A DNA stretch of 64,000 bases from Clostridia bacterium (GCA_910574835.1 CAJTDE010000009.1:103675-167674), one strand, 5' to 3'; positions 34,458 to 42,854 are shown, counted from the first letter of the stretch. Notes: generated from the sequence alone by a model not told the origin. Numbers and translations are program-made.

Positions 34458-35276
34458 ATGACAGATAAAGAGTTGATGCGCATGGCGAATCGTCTGCGGC
34501 TGGATGTGGTGGAAACCGTGCATACGGCGGGGGACGGGCATCCGGGACCCTGTATGTCCGTGGCAGACTTGATTGCAGTGCTGTATTTTGATGAAATGAA
34601 AATAGATCCGGCGAATCCGGGCTGGCAGGAGCGGGACAGGTTTATCCTGTCAAAAGGACATGCATGTCCCATTTTATATGCGGCCCTGGCCCGCAGAGGA
34701 TATTTTGAACCGGAAGAGCTTAAAAAGCTCCGCTCTCTGGAGGGGATGCTCCAGGGGCACCCGGATATGCAGAAGACCCCCGGTATTGACAGTGTTTCCG
34801 GATCTTTGGGAAATGGCGTTGCCATTGGGCTTGGCATGGCTCTTGGCTTACGAATGCAGAAAGTTGAGAGCTATGTATATGTGGCGGTGGGAGACGGTGA
34901 GATGGATGAGGGTGTTGTGTGGGAGGCGGCTATGGCGGCGCCCCAGCAAAAGGCCGGAAATCTCATTGTCTTTGGAGACTGCAATAATGAGCAGTCCGGA
35001 GGCCGCTGTACGGAGCTGACCTCTCTTTATCCGGTAGCAGATAAGTGGGAGTCCTTCCACTGGCATGTGCAGACAATCGACGGTCATGATATCGGACAGA
35101 TAAAGGAAGCAATCAGGAGGGCGAAGGGAGTAAAGGATTGCCCCTCTTTTATTGAAATGAAAACCATAAAAGGCAAAAATATTCCTTATATGGAGGATAA
35201 CAACGCATGGCATAAGAAGACCCCTACGGCAGAGGAGGTTGAGATTGCCCGCAGAGCTTTGGAGGGAAGGATATGA
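34458..35276 (+). CDS. Transketolase, N-terminal (thiamine diphosphate/Mg) subunit
   Basis: This is the N-terminal half of a split transketolase, 272 residues. It has TAGDGHPGPCMSVADLIAVL, the RDRFILSKGHACPILYAAL block, and the thiamine-diphosphate motif VAVGDGEMDEGVVWEAAMAA (GDGE...), followed by LIVFGDCNNEQSGG. With the C-terminal subunit at 35273 it would transfer two-carbon units between ketose and aldose phosphates in the cytoplasm. The start ATG 34458 uses AGGAG at the end of the structured repeat. The stop overlaps the next ATG by four bases, so the subunits are translationally coupled. Split transketolases are common in clostridia. Confidence 0.94.
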   Translation: MTDKELMRMANRLRLDVVETVHTAGDGHPGPCMSVADLIAVLYFDEMKIDPANPGWQERDRFILSKGHACPILYAALARRGYFEPEELKKLRSLEGMLQGHPDMQKTPGIDSVSGSLGNGVAIGLGMALGLRMQKVESYVYVAVGDGEMDEGVVWEAAMAAPQQKAGNLIVFGDCNNEQSGGRCTELTSLYPVADKWESFHWHVQTIDGHDIGQIKEAIRRAKGVKDCPSFIEMKTIKGKNIPYMEDNNAWHKKTPTAEEVEIARRALEGRI

Positions 35277-36208
35277 AAAGTACACGTGAAGCGGCAATGA
35301 AGGCAATTCTGGAAATGGCGGAGCAGGACTCCCGCATTGTAGTGGTTTCTCCGGACTCCATGCTGGCAGCCCGGGCAGTCCCCTTTAAGGAGCGGTTTCC
35401 GGAGCGGTTTGTGGAGGTGGGAATAGCAGAACAAGATGCCGTAGATATCGCGGCAGGATTGGCGGCAACAGGCATGGTTCCCATTGTTATTACATATGCG
35501 GGCTTTTTAACCATGCGGGCATGTGAGATGATACGTACCTTTATCGCCTACCCGGGACTGAATGTAAAGTTAATCGGTTTAAACGCAGGTATGCTGGGCG
35601 GTGAGCGGGAGGGAGTGACACATCAGTTTTATGAGGATGTGGGGATTTTGCGCTCCATAGCAGGTGTCAAGATTCTGGCTCCGGCGGACGGCGCTCAGGT
35701 ATATCATGCCGCAAAGGAAATGATAAAGCAGGAAGGACCTGTTTATCTGCGCCTTGCAAGCGGGAGAGAGCCGGTAGTTTATGAAGAGGAAGAGCCGTTT
35801 ACATACGGAAGGCTTCGCGAGCTGAAGCGTTACGGTACGGACGCCGTTATTTTTGCCAGCGGATATATCATGGATCGGGCGCTGGAAGCTGCCGGGCAGT
35901 TACATAAGGAAGGGATTGAGACGATTTTGGCAGATGTATCCACCATCAAGCCGATAGACCGGGAGGGAGTGGTAAGGCTTCTTCAGGAAACGGGCGGCAG
36001 GGCTGTTACGGTGGAGGATCACAACATTTACGGAGGATTGGGAAGCACCGTATGCGAGGTGGCCTGTGAGGAAAGTCCTGCGAAGGTGATCCGACTGGGA
36101 TTAAAGGATCAGTATGCGAGAAGCGGTGCGGCTAAGGAACTGTTGGATGCTTATGGACTGTCAGTAGAGGATATTGTGAACGCAGTGAAGCGGGTAAGAG
36201 AATCGTAA
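35273..36208 (+). CDS. Transketolase, C-terminal subunit
   Basis: This is the second half of the split transketolase, 311 residues. It contains the pyrimidine-binding domain (RIVVVSPDSMLAARAV, RFVEVGIAEQDAVDIAAGLA with the catalytic Glu, then FLTMRACEMIRTF and GVTHQFYEDVGILRSI) and the C-terminal domain (FASGYIMDRALEAAGQL ... VEDHNIYGGLGSTVCEVAC, then LGLKDQYARSGAAKELLDAY). It forms the enzyme with the upstream gene, whose stop codon it overlaps. Two tandem units of the GGAACTGGAA repeat follow before the transaldolase gene. Confidence 0.94.
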   Translation: MKSTREAAMKAILEMAEQDSRIVVVSPDSMLAARAVPFKERFPERFVEVGIAEQDAVDIAAGLAATGMVPIVITYAGFLTMRACEMIRTFIAYPGLNVKLIGLNAGMLGGEREGVTHQFYEDVGILRSIAGVKILAPADGAQVYHAAKEMIKQEGPVYLRLASGREPVVYEEEEPFTYGRLRELKRYGTDAVIFASGYIMDRALEAAGQLHKEGIETILADVSTIKPIDREGVVRLLQETGGRAVTVEDHNIYGGLGSTVCEVACEESPAKVIRLGLKDQYARSGAAKELLDAYGLSVEDIVNAVKRVRES

Positions 36209-36210
36209 CA

Positions 36211-36316
36211 GGTATTACGGAACTGGAAACAGTAATACCCCTGACAATGCACAAATCAATTAACAGGCGCATGCACTTGTGACTGGAAATTGATTTCATA
36301 AAGGTGTATTGGAAGG
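36211..36316 (+). repeat. Structured GGAACTGGAA repeat, unit 3a
   Basis: The first of two tandem 106-bp units between the transketolase and transaldolase genes. GGTATTAC (36211-36218) pairs with GTAATACC. CAATGCAC pairs with GTGTATTG, AATCAATT with AATTGATT, and the apex is GGCGCATGCACTTGTG. It is identical to unit 3b except for one base near the 3' end (AAAGG versus AGGG). Confidence 0.88.
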
Positions 36317-36441
36317 GGTATTACGGAACTGGAAACAGTAATACCCCTGACAATGCACAAATCAATTAACAGGCGCATGCACTTGTGACTGGAAATTGAT
36401 TTCATAAGGGTGTATTGGAAGGGGTATTACGGAACTGGAAT
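36317..36441 (+). repeat. Structured GGAACTGGAA repeat, unit 3b
   Basis: The second tandem unit, starting exactly 106 bp after unit 3a, with the closing GGTATTACGGAACTGGAA at 36423-36440. The next bases (TGGAG) are the ribosome binding site of the transaldolase gene. The near identity of 3a and 3b points to a recent tandem duplication. The pair fills most of the 243-bp gap 36209-36451. Confidence 0.88.
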
Positions 36442-36451
36442 GGAGAATAAG

Positions 36452-37498
36452 ATGGCAGATTATTTTAAGAGAGTACAGGAGAAAACGGCTACAAAATTTT
36501 GGATTAACAATGTGACGCAGGAGCAGGCGCGCCTGGCAATTGAGGCAGGAGCAAGGAACTGTACGCAGAACCCTACTTATTCATGGAAAATATTGAACAG
36601 CAAGACAGATGGAGAAGAAGCAAGGGAGATCTTGGATGGGATTCTGCGGGAAGAGCCGGATGATGAGATAGCCCTGATGAGATTCCAGCTGGAAATGATA
36701 GCCAGAATTGCAAAGATTTTTGAACCCATCTACAGAGAGTCGCATGGAAGGGACGGCTGGGTTACGATTCAGTCCAGCCCTTTGAATGAGACCAAAGACT
36801 TTATTGTGGAGTGGGGAAAAAAATACAAAGAAAAAGCGCCGAATCTAATGGTAAAAATCCCGGCAACCAAGGATGGCATGGAGGGAATCGGGGAGCTTCT
36901 CAAAGAGGGCTGCGCGGTTCTGGCTACGGAGGTTATGTCTATCGGGCAGATGATGGAGGTATGCGAGCTTTATGAAAGGGCTTACACTTCAATGGAAAAG
37001 CCGCCGGCGGGCGCTTTGGCCCATATTGCGGGAATCTTTGACGAGGAGCTTAAGGTTCAGGCGGAGTCCGGGAAATTCCAGGTTGATCAAGACAGCTTGT
37101 GGCAGGCAGGCGTTGCTGTGGCAAAGAAGGGACGCCGGATGATGGAGGAGCGCGGATATCACATGGGCTTTGTCTCCGGAGGTGCCCGCGGCCTGCATCA
37201 TTTTACCGAGATGGTGGGCGTAGACGGAGCCGTCACTATCAACTGGGATGGGACGGCAGATAAGCTTCTGGAAGCAGACGGTATTGTAATCGACCGTTTC
37301 CATGCTCAGCCATCCCCGGATGTGATTGATGAACTGCTTGAGAAGGTTCCGGATTTTAAGCGGGCTTATGACAGAGCGGGCTTGAGTTCGCAGGAGTATG
37401 AGGATTTTGCGCCGGTAGTCCGCTTCCGCAGCAGCTTTGAAGCTGCGTGGAGGAAGGCTCTTGCCTATATTCAGGACAGGCGCGCCGAGCTTTCATAA
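36452..37498 (+). CDS. Transaldolase family protein
   Basis: This TIM-barrel Schiff-base aldolase moves three-carbon units between sugar phosphates; 348 residues, longer than the short FSA/TalC type. KFWINNVTQEQARLAIEAGA is the N-terminal strand region. The block LMVKIPATKDGMEGI includes the Schiff-base lysine (about 135), and late segments include GAVTINWDGTADKLL. I place the start at ATG 36452, seven bases after GGAG; an earlier in-frame ATG at 36440 overlaps that site and lies in the repeat. It completes a pentose-type interconversion set with the split transketolase. A strong terminator follows, marking the end of the catabolic island. Confidence 0.88.
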   Translation: MADYFKRVQEKTATKFWINNVTQEQARLAIEAGARNCTQNPTYSWKILNSKTDGEEAREILDGILREEPDDEIALMRFQLEMIARIAKIFEPIYRESHGRDGWVTIQSSPLNETKDFIVEWGKKYKEKAPNLMVKIPATKDGMEGIGELLKEGCAVLATEVMSIGQMMEVCELYERAYTSMEKPPAGALAHIAGIFDEELKVQAESGKFQVDQDSLWQAGVAVAKKGRRMMEERGYHMGFVSGGARGLHHFTEMVGVDGAVTINWDGTADKLLEADGIVIDRFHAQPSPDVIDELLEKVPDFKRAYDRAGLSSQEYEDFAPVVRFRSSFEAAWRKALAYIQDRRAELS

Positions 37499-37563
37499 TT
37501 AACAAAACAGCTGACGATACGGCCGGCAAATGATAGAAGCTAATAACATTCGTACACGATGCG

Positions 37564-37625
37564 GGTGCTGCAAAATAAGATGACAGGTTTTTTAGTCTGT
37601 TTTCTTATTTTGCAGCACCTTTTTT
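37564..37625 (+). terminator. Rho-independent terminator after the transaldolase gene
   Basis: GGTGCTGCAAAATAAGA (37564-37580) pairs perfectly with TCTTATTTTGCAGCACC (37603-37619), followed by TTTTTT. It is the right boundary of the sugar island and isolates spoIIGA. Confidence 0.9.
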
Positions 37626-37700
37626 GTCGAAAAAACGGGAATAAAACAAGCGGGTATCTGTCCTGCTTTGACATATTTCGCAAAAGCTCTTCCCTATAAT
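37625..37700 (+). promoter_or_regulatory. Spo0A-type spoIIG promoter
   Basis: TTGACA (37668-37673) and TATAAT (37695-37700) are 21 bp apart. The long spacing is a known property of the Bacillus spoIIG promoter (22 bp there), where Spo0A~P activates sigma-A. A perfect 0A box TGTCGAA lies at 37625-37631, overlapping the upstream terminator's T-tract. The GTG start of spoIIGA is 24 bp downstream of the -10, behind AGAAGGTGG. Confidence 0.82.
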
Positions 37701-37723
37701 AAGGGACAGAAAGAAGGTGGACT

Positions 37724-38515
37724 GTGTACTATGAATTGTATTTAGATGTGCTGTTCCTTCAGAATCTTCTGGCGGATTACCTGCTTTTGACCATTTTGAA
37801 GGGAAGCTTGAAGTATCAGGCCGGGCGTCTGCGCAGGCTGGCGGGAGCGGCAGTAGGAAGCTTGGGGGTCTGCGGTGTATATCTCTTTTCCATAGAAAGC
37901 ACATGGATCGGCCGGCTGCTCATCTATATTATATTCAGCACAGTTATGGTTAGTATCGGGCTTGGTATTCGAGATTGGCGCGGATGCATAAAGGCTGTTG
38001 TCCTTTTGTACATAAGCAGTTTTCTGCTGGGAGGCATTTTCCAGTGGGTGAGAGGAAGGCTGCGTTTTCCTGTCTATTCCTTTGCAGGCTTTACACTTAT
38101 AAGCTATTGGATTCTTTCGGCCAGCATGAAATGGCTGATGGAGTTACGGGCACGCGTGGGAAATGTATTCGAAACAGTGGTGGGCTTTCACGGAAGAACC
38201 ATTGAGGTGAAGGGCCTGCTGGACACGGGAAATCAACTGAGAGATCCCATTTTCCAAAGACCGGTAAGTATTCTTACGGAACACAAAAGGCAGGAGCTTT
38301 GCAGCGGTGAAGAGCCATTGTATCAGATGATTCCTTTTCACAGTATCGGAGAGCCAAGCGGCCTTATGCCGGCCTTTTATGCGGACTATCTGTGTATCCG
38401 CAAAGGGAAGGGCCGGGAAAAGCGGGTGGAACGGCCGCTCCTTGGAGTTACAAAAGAACCACTTTCTTCCCAAAAGGAATATGACATGATATTACATCCG
38501 GATCTCCTGGAATAA
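37724..38515 (+). CDS. spoIIGA: Sigma-E processing peptidase SpoIIGA
   Basis: This membrane aspartic-type protease removes the pro-sequence of sigma-E in the mother cell after engulfment signalling. It has 263 residues. The N-terminal half has five hydrophobic helices, starting [20 protein letters not shown]. The soluble half contains the protease motif [14 protein letters not shown] (Asp-Thr-Gly at about residues 166-168) and the family segment [20 protein letters not shown]. The start is GTG with AAGGTGG upstream. It precedes sigE by 46 bp, the conserved spoIIG order. Confidence 0.95.
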   Translation: MYYELYLDVLFLQNLLADYLLLTILKGSLKYQAGRLRRLAGAAVGSLGVCGVYLFSIESTWIGRLLIYIIFSTVMVSIGLGIRDWRGCIKAVVLLYISSFLLGGIFQWVRGRLRFPVYSFAGFTLISYWILSASMKWLMELRARVGNVFETVVGFHGRTIEVKGLLDTGNQLRDPIFQRPVSILTEHKRQELCSGEEPLYQMIPFHSIGEPSGLMPAFYADYLCIRKGKGREKRVERPLLGVTKEPLSSQKEYDMILHPDLLE

Positions 38516-38561
38516 CAGGGCATCCGAAGACAAGAACAATTGGAGGAGGAAACAAATCGTT

Positions 38562-39302
38562 ATGCTGATTAAAGTGGCAATTCCAAACCAGGTGCAGTTG
38601 AAGTTAGTGCCGAATTTTCCCACGCTCTTTATGGGAAAACAAAACGACGTTCATTATATCGGAGGCGCGGAGGTTCTGCCGGCGCCCCTGGAGGCTGAGG
38701 CTGAGGCCAGGGCTATTCAGGAGCTTGGAACAGAAGAGGGCGGCGCGGCCCGTTCGCTTTTGATTGAACATAATCTGCGTCTGGTTGTATACATAGCTAA
38801 GAAATTTGACAATACGGGCGTGGGGGTGGAGGACTTGATCTCCATTGGAACCATTGGCTTGATTAAGGCAATCAATACCTTTAACAGCGGCAAGAATATT
38901 AAGCTGGCAACGTACGCCTCCCGGTGTATTGAAAATGAGATTCTTATGTATCTGCGCCGGAATAATAAGACGCGGATGGAGGTGTCGATTGATGAACCGC
39001 TGAATGTGGACTGGGACGGGAATGAGCTGCTTTTGTCGGATATTCTGGGCACGGACGAGGATGTGATTTACCGGGATATCGAGAATGAGATGGAGCGGAA
39101 GCTTCTTGATAAGGCAATCCAGAAGCTTTCGGATCGGGAACGGACCATTGTGGAGCTGCGCTTCGGCCTGAAAAATCCTATGGGGCAGGAGATGACGCAG
39201 AAGGAGGTGGCGGATCTTTTGGGAATCTCTCAGTCTTATATATCCAGGCTGGAGAAAAAGATTATACGGAGGCTGAAAAAAGAGATTTTAAAATATGAGT
39301 AG
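38562..39302 (+). CDS. sigE: RNA polymerase sporulation sigma factor sigma-E
   Basis: This is the mother-cell early sporulation sigma factor, made as an inactive precursor. Of its 246 residues, the first about 28 form the amphipathic pro-sequence cleaved by SpoIIGA, followed by [14 protein letters not shown]. Region 2 is [20 protein letters not shown] and [20 protein letters not shown], then [20 protein letters not shown]. Region 4 is the [28 protein letters not shown] helix-turn-helix. GGAGGAGG precedes ATG 38562. sigG, normally the next gene, is displaced about 12 kb and inverted (51312-52094). Confidence 0.96.
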   Translation: MLIKVAIPNQVQLKLVPNFPTLFMGKQNDVHYIGGAEVLPAPLEAEAEARAIQELGTEEGGAARSLLIEHNLRLVVYIAKKFDNTGVGVEDLISIGTIGLIKAINTFNSGKNIKLATYASRCIENEILMYLRRNNKTRMEVSIDEPLNVDWDGNELLLSDILGTDEDVIYRDIENEMERKLLDKAIQKLSDRERTIVELRFGLKNPMGQEMTQKEVADLLGISQSYISRLEKKIIRRLKKEILKYE

Positions 39303-39356
39303 TAAGGGATGGGGAAATTAAGTGCAATCGTAATGACCCTGTGCAATGAGAACTAT

Positions 39357-39385
39357 TTGACAATATGTTGGATACGACATATACT
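39357..39385 (+). promoter_or_regulatory. Promoter and candidate operator of the higBA-type pair
   Basis: Consensus -35 TTGACA (39357-39362), a 17-bp spacer, and -10 TATACT (39380-39385). The spacer carries the inverted repeat ATATGT...ACATAT, a good place for autorepression by the antitoxin. Confidence 0.75.
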
Positions 39386-39413
39386 ATACTTATAGAACGG
39401 AAACGACAGTAAC

Positions 39414-39773
39414 ATGGATAAATTCCGTATTGAATTTTATACCAAAGAAAATGGTGTGAAGCCGGCAAAAGAATTTCTTCTCAATATTGATAAGAAAATG
39501 AGAGCAAAACTGTTTGGAATACTTGAGCTTTTAGAAGAGTATGGAAACCAAGTCAGAGAACCTTATAGTAAACATTTGGAAGATGGAATATTTGAGATTA
39601 GAGGAAAAACGGGGAATGATATATCAAGAGTTCTTTATTTTTTCTATTTTGGAAGTCGAATCGTGTTAACAAATGGATTTGTAAAAAAGACACAGAAAAC
39701 GCCGAGACAGGAAATTGAATTAGCAAAGAAATATAGAAAAGATTTTTTGGAAAGGGTGAGAGAAAATGAGTGA
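39414..39773 (+). CDS. RelE/HigB-type toxin (phage-derived Gp49-like family)
   Basis: This probable mRNA interferase toxin has 119 residues. It shows the pattern FRIEFYTKENGVKPAKEFLL, LLEEYGNQVREPYSKHLEDG, IFEIRGKTGNDISRVLYFFY, VLTNGFVKKTQKTPRQEIEL and AKKYRKDFL, which is the typical order of the Gp49-like/DUF891 group with its basic catalytic residues. It overlaps the antitoxin gene by 8 bp; toxin first, as in HigBA systems. Base composition is more AT-rich than the sporulation genes to the left, consistent with acquisition. Confidence 0.88.
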   Translation: MDKFRIEFYTKENGVKPAKEFLLNIDKKMRAKLFGILELLEEYGNQVREPYSKHLEDGIFEIRGKTGNDISRVLYFFYFGSRIVLTNGFVKKTQKTPRQEIELAKKYRKDFLERVRENE

Positions 39774-40062
39774 ATTCCGTGAACTTTTGGACGAACAGCT
39801 TAAAGATCCGGAGTTCAGACAGGAGTACGAAAATCTGGAGCCGGAGTTTGACATTATAAGAGCAATGATAGAAGCTCGAAAGCAGCAGCACATTACACAG
39901 CAGGAGTTATCCAAGAGAACAGGCATAACACAAGCAGATATTAGCCGGATAGAGAATGGAACGAGAAATCCGAGTCTGGATATGATTAAGCGATTGGCAA
40001 AAGGGATGGGGATGAGATTAAAACTGGAGTTTATACCGAAGCAGGACTCTAATATTTGTTAA
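39766..40062 (+). CDS. XRE-family antitoxin (HigA-type)
   Basis: This 98-residue protein has an N-terminal acidic toxin-binding segment (LLDEQLKDPEFRQEYENLEP) followed by a helix-turn-helix of the Cro/C1 type: QQHITQQELSKRTGITQADI, SRIENGTRNPSLDMIKRLAK. It would neutralise the toxin at 39414 and repress the shared promoter at 39357. Toxin and antitoxin reading frames overlap, so expression is coupled. Confidence 0.9.
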   Translation: MSEFRELLDEQLKDPEFRQEYENLEPEFDIIRAMIEARKQQHITQQELSKRTGITQADISRIENGTRNPSLDMIKRLAKGMGMRLKLEFIPKQDSNIC

Positions 40063-40119
40063 AATTTAAATGATAGTTGACGAGAAATAGTCAATTGAAA
40101 GAAGGCAGCTTCATACGGT

Positions 40120-40150
40120 GGGGAGAAGTGATTTTTTATTCACATCTCCC
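40120..40150 (+). terminator. Hairpin after the toxin-antitoxin pair
   Basis: GGGGAGAAGTGA pairs with TCACATCTCCC with a T-rich loop. There is no clear T-tract after it, so it is a weak terminator candidate. The rest of 40063-40253 is AT-rich leader for the next gene (possible -10 TATACT near 40215). Confidence 0.45.
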
Positions 40151-40253
40151 TGCTGTTTCATTATTAAAAAACACACAGGGATAAATATCATTGTAATATA
40201 AGCACAGATTCGTTATACTAAAGTAAACGGAGAAGAAAAGAGGGATACGGCAT

Positions 40254-41954
40254 ATGGCAAGAACGGTGAGCATCGGATGTCAGAGCTTTGAGACTATCCG
40301 CACGGAAGGGTATTTTTATATTGACAAAACCATGTTTATCAAGGAATGGTGGGAAGGCGGAGACAGTGTGACACTGATTAACCGTCCAAGAAGATTTGGG
40401 AAAACATTGAATATGAGCATGGTAGAGGAGTTTTTCTCCATAAATTACGAAAAAAGAGGGGAGCTTTTTGAAGGACTTGCTGTCTGGGAGGATGATAATT
40501 TCCGAAAGCTGCAGGGAACATATCCGGTGATCAGCCTTTCCTTTGCCGGGGTAAAAGAGAAGGATTACAAATCAACCGTTCGGCGGATGAATCAGATTTT
40601 GACAGAATTGTATTATAAATACAGCTTTTTGCTGGAGAGCGACGCTCTGCTTTCGGAAGAAAAAAAAGATTTCCGCCATGTCTGCGAGGAGATGCCGGAA
40701 GTGACGGCTACTATGGCGCTTCACCGCCTGGCAAAGTTTTTGTATAAGCATTACGGAAAGAAAGCAATCATTCTGCTGGATGAATATGACACGCCTATGC
40801 AGGAGGCTTATGTAAATGGGTATTGGGAGGAACTGGTGTCTTTTACCAGGAGCATGTTTAATTCAGCCTTTAAGACAAATCCTTATCTGGAACGGGCCAT
40901 TATGACAGGGATTACGCGGGTAAGCAGAGAATCTATTTTTTCTGATTTGAATAATCTGGAAGTGATAACGACCACAACTGAAAAATATGCGGGCAGTTTT
41001 GGGTTTACGGAAAAAGAGGTTTTTGATGCATTAGATGAATTTGGAATGTCAGACAGGAGGCAGGAGGTAAAAAGCTGGTACGATGGTTTTATCTTTGGCA
41101 GTCAGGAGGATATATACAATCCGTGGTCGATTTTAAATTATTTGGATAAGAAAAAAGCGACGACTTATTGGGCTAACTCCAGTTCAAACAGTCTGGTTGG
41201 GAAGCTGCTTCGGGAGGGGAGCGCAGATATCAAGCAGAAGTTTGAAGGACTGCTTTCCGGCCAATATCTGGTAACTCCACTGGATGAGCAGATTGTATAC
41301 GGTGAGCTGGATTTCAATGAAACGGCGGTATGGAGTCTTTTGCTTGCCAGCGGTTATCTCAAAGTACTCCGGTGCGGAGAATATAAAGAGGATGCATATG
41401 GCATTAGAGAGCCGAACTATGAGCTTACTTTGACGAATCTTGAAGTGCTGCTGATGTTCCGGAACATGGTGAGAGCATGGTTTCGGAAAAGCAGTTCGTA
41501 TTACAATGATTTTATCAGGGCATTGCTGAAAAATGATTCGGATGCCATGAATGATTATATGAATCATGTTGCCCTGACGACCTTTAGCTATTTTGATACG
41601 GGCAAGGGACCTTCCGGTGCGGAGCCGGAGCGCTTTTATCATGGGTTTGTGCTGGGACTGATGGTGGAGCTGTCAGACCGTTATGTATTGACCTCCAATC
41701 GCGAGAGCGGTTTTGGCAGATATGACGTAATGCTGGAACCGAGAGAATTTAAGGATGATGCGTTCATTTTGGAATTTAAAGTCTTTCAGCCAAGAAAAGA
41801 AAAAGAGCTGACGGACACGGTACAGGCGGCGCTTCAGCAGATAGAAGAGATGAATTATGAGGCAATGCTGGTTGAGAAGGGAATTTCAAAGGAGCGAATA
41901 CGGAAATATGGCTTTGGCTTTTGCGGAAGTGAAGTTTTGATTGCGGGAGGTTGA
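40254..41954 (+). CDS. AAA-ATPase-like protein with C-terminal PD-(D/E)XK nuclease-like domain
   Basis: This 566-residue protein belongs to a family abundant in gut anaerobes. The N-terminal AAA-ATPase-like domain begins [18 protein letters not shown], with a degenerate P-loop [16 protein letters not shown] (residues about 40-55) and a Walker-B-like [16 protein letters not shown]. The C-terminal PDDEXK-type domain contains [11 protein letters not shown] and [16 protein letters not shown] (the D...E-x-K pattern). The cellular role is unknown; defence and genome-maintenance roles have been suggested for such proteins but nothing here proves one. It stands alone between the toxin-antitoxin pair and LoaP. 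Confidence 0.88.
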   Translation: MARTVSIGCQSFETIRTEGYFYIDKTMFIKEWWEGGDSVTLINRPRRFGKTLNMSMVEEFFSINYEKRGELFEGLAVWEDDNFRKLQGTYPVISLSFAGVKEKDYKSTVRRMNQILTELYYKYSFLLESDALLSEEKKDFRHVCEEMPEVTATMALHRLAKFLYKHYGKKAIILLDEYDTPMQEAYVNGYWEELVSFTRSMFNSAFKTNPYLERAIMTGITRVSRESIFSDLNNLEVITTTTEKYAGSFGFTEKEVFDALDEFGMSDRRQEVKSWYDGFIFGSQEDIYNPWSILNYLDKKKATTYWANSSSNSLVGKLLREGSADIKQKFEGLLSGQYLVTPLDEQIVYGELDFNETAVWSLLLASGYLKVLRCGEYKEDAYGIREPNYELTLTNLEVLLMFRNMVRAWFRKSSSYYNDFIRALLKNDSDAMNDYMNHVALTTFSYFDTGKGPSGAEPERFYHGFVLGLMVELSDRYVLTSNRESGFGRYDVMLEPREFKDDAFILEFKVFQPRKEKELTDTVQAALQQIEEMNYEAMLVEKGISKERIRKYGFGFCGSEVLIAGG

Positions 41955-42011
41955 TGCGGGATAGAAAATATCCTGAAAATGGAATAAGCAGGAAATATAT
42001 GGTCGGTTTTA

Positions 42012-42064
42012 TTCGTAGAGTATGTTACTCTACGAAGGCGGGGGAGCAAATCTCCCGCTTTTTT
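42012..42064 (+). terminator. Palindrome 1 followed by a terminator
   Basis: A perfect palindrome with a four-base loop at 42012-42036 (TTCGTAGAGTA-TGT-TACTCTACGAA) is followed by GCGGGGGAG (42038-42046) / CTCCCGC (42052-42058) and TTTTTT. The second part is a good rho-independent terminator for the AAA-ATPase-like gene. The palindrome recurs in the opposite sense at 42232-42256. Confidence 0.75.
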
Positions 42065-42231
42065 CTTAAACATCATAGCACAGATCCTTTGAAACGTAAA
42101 CATTTTTTCTTGGTTTCACCTTTTTTGTACATTTTTCAAAAAGATTTTTTCGGTTTCTATTTTAATTTTGTCTATTAATTCGTAAAACTATTCGGTTTCT
42201 TTTCCTTATTTATCAAAATCAACCTTATATT

Positions 42232-42256
42232 TTCGTAGAGTAACATACTCTACGAA
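42232..42256. repeat. Palindrome 2, exact inverted copy of palindrome 1
   Basis: TTCGTAGAGTA-ACA-TACTCTACGAA is the exact reverse complement of the sequence at 42012-42036. The two bracket about 195 bp of very AT-rich, gene-free DNA upstream of the LoaP gene. The stretch 41955-42342 holds no gene beyond these elements and the LoaP leader. Confidence 0.7.
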
Positions 42257-42342
42257 AACAGACACGTCATTTAGGGCCGATTTTAAGCTGCCGGTCACAG
42301 AGTGAACAGCAACAATTTTGCACAAAGCAGAAGGGGGTCTTC

Positions 42343-42852
42343 ATTATCTGGTACGTACTCTATTGTCCGAATCAAAGAGAAGAAGAGATAGTTCAGGCCT
42401 GCAAGCGGCATTTGACCAAAGAAGCGCTTCAGGACGCCTTTGTGTTCACTTACGACCGGATGCGCCGCTACAACGGCGCCTGGCATTTGGAGCGCCAGCC
42501 CTTGTTTCCGCACTATCTGTTTTTGGAAAGCAGGAGTGAAGAAAAGCTGATGGAGGAATTGAAGCTCTATTCCAAGGTGTTTGACGTGCTTGGAAGCGGC
42601 GGAAGTCTTATACGGGTGGAACCCGAGGAAGAAAAGCTGCTTCGCACACTCTGTGGGAGAGGCCACCATTCACAGATGTCGCGGGGATATATCCGGGACG
42701 GACAAACCGTTGTGACAGAGGGGCCTTTACAGGGCAGGGAAAATCTCATTCGGAAAATAGACCGTCATAAACGCATTGCCAGGGTGGGAATGCCGGTGAT
42801 GGGATGCCTGCGGGAGATGCAGGTCGGCTTGGAGAAAGCGGAATTGCGATAA
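42343..42852 (+). CDS. loaP: Transcription antiterminator LoaP (NusG paralogue), AUU start
   Basis: This is a specialised NusG-family elongation factor that lets RNA polymerase read through terminators in long polysaccharide or natural-product operons. Counting from ATT 42343 it has 169 residues. The NusG N-terminal domain starts IWYVLYCPNQREEEIVQACK, with the LoaP-like YRMRRYNGAWHLERQPLFPH-type block (RYNGAWHLERQPLFPHYLF) and LGSGGSLIRVEPEE. The KOW domain is EGPLQGRENLIRKIDRHKRI. The only ATG/GTG/TTG start in frame (TTG 42412) would remove the first strand and helix of the fold. ATT 42343 is six bases after AGGGGG and gives the family N-terminus, so initiation at AUU (or the next codon, AUC) is likely. 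It heads the decaying sugar cluster below. Confidence 0.82.
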   Translation: MIWYVLYCPNQREEEIVQACKRHLTKEALQDAFVFTYDRMRRYNGAWHLERQPLFPHYLFLESRSEEKLMEELKLYSKVFDVLGSGGSLIRVEPEEEKLLRTLCGRGHHSQMSRGYIRDGQTVVTEGPLQGRENLIRKIDRHKRIARVGMPVMGCLREMQVGLEKAELR

Positions 42853-42854
42853 AA

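Noticed and set aside
36211..36441. Possible short CRISPR array (also 48741-48963)
   Set aside because: The 106-bp units are directly joined, with no unique spacers, have internal multi-stem folds, and no cas genes are nearby.
41951..42178. Small open frame downstream of the AAA-ATPase-like gene
   Set aside because: It runs through a palindrome and a terminator and encodes an AT-driven Phe/Lys-rich sequence; not a gene.
42290..42315. Second copy of the TTACTGTTCAC element (GAGTGAACAGCAAC)
   Set aside because: Only one end resembles the element at 5168-5306; no matching second end within 200 bp.
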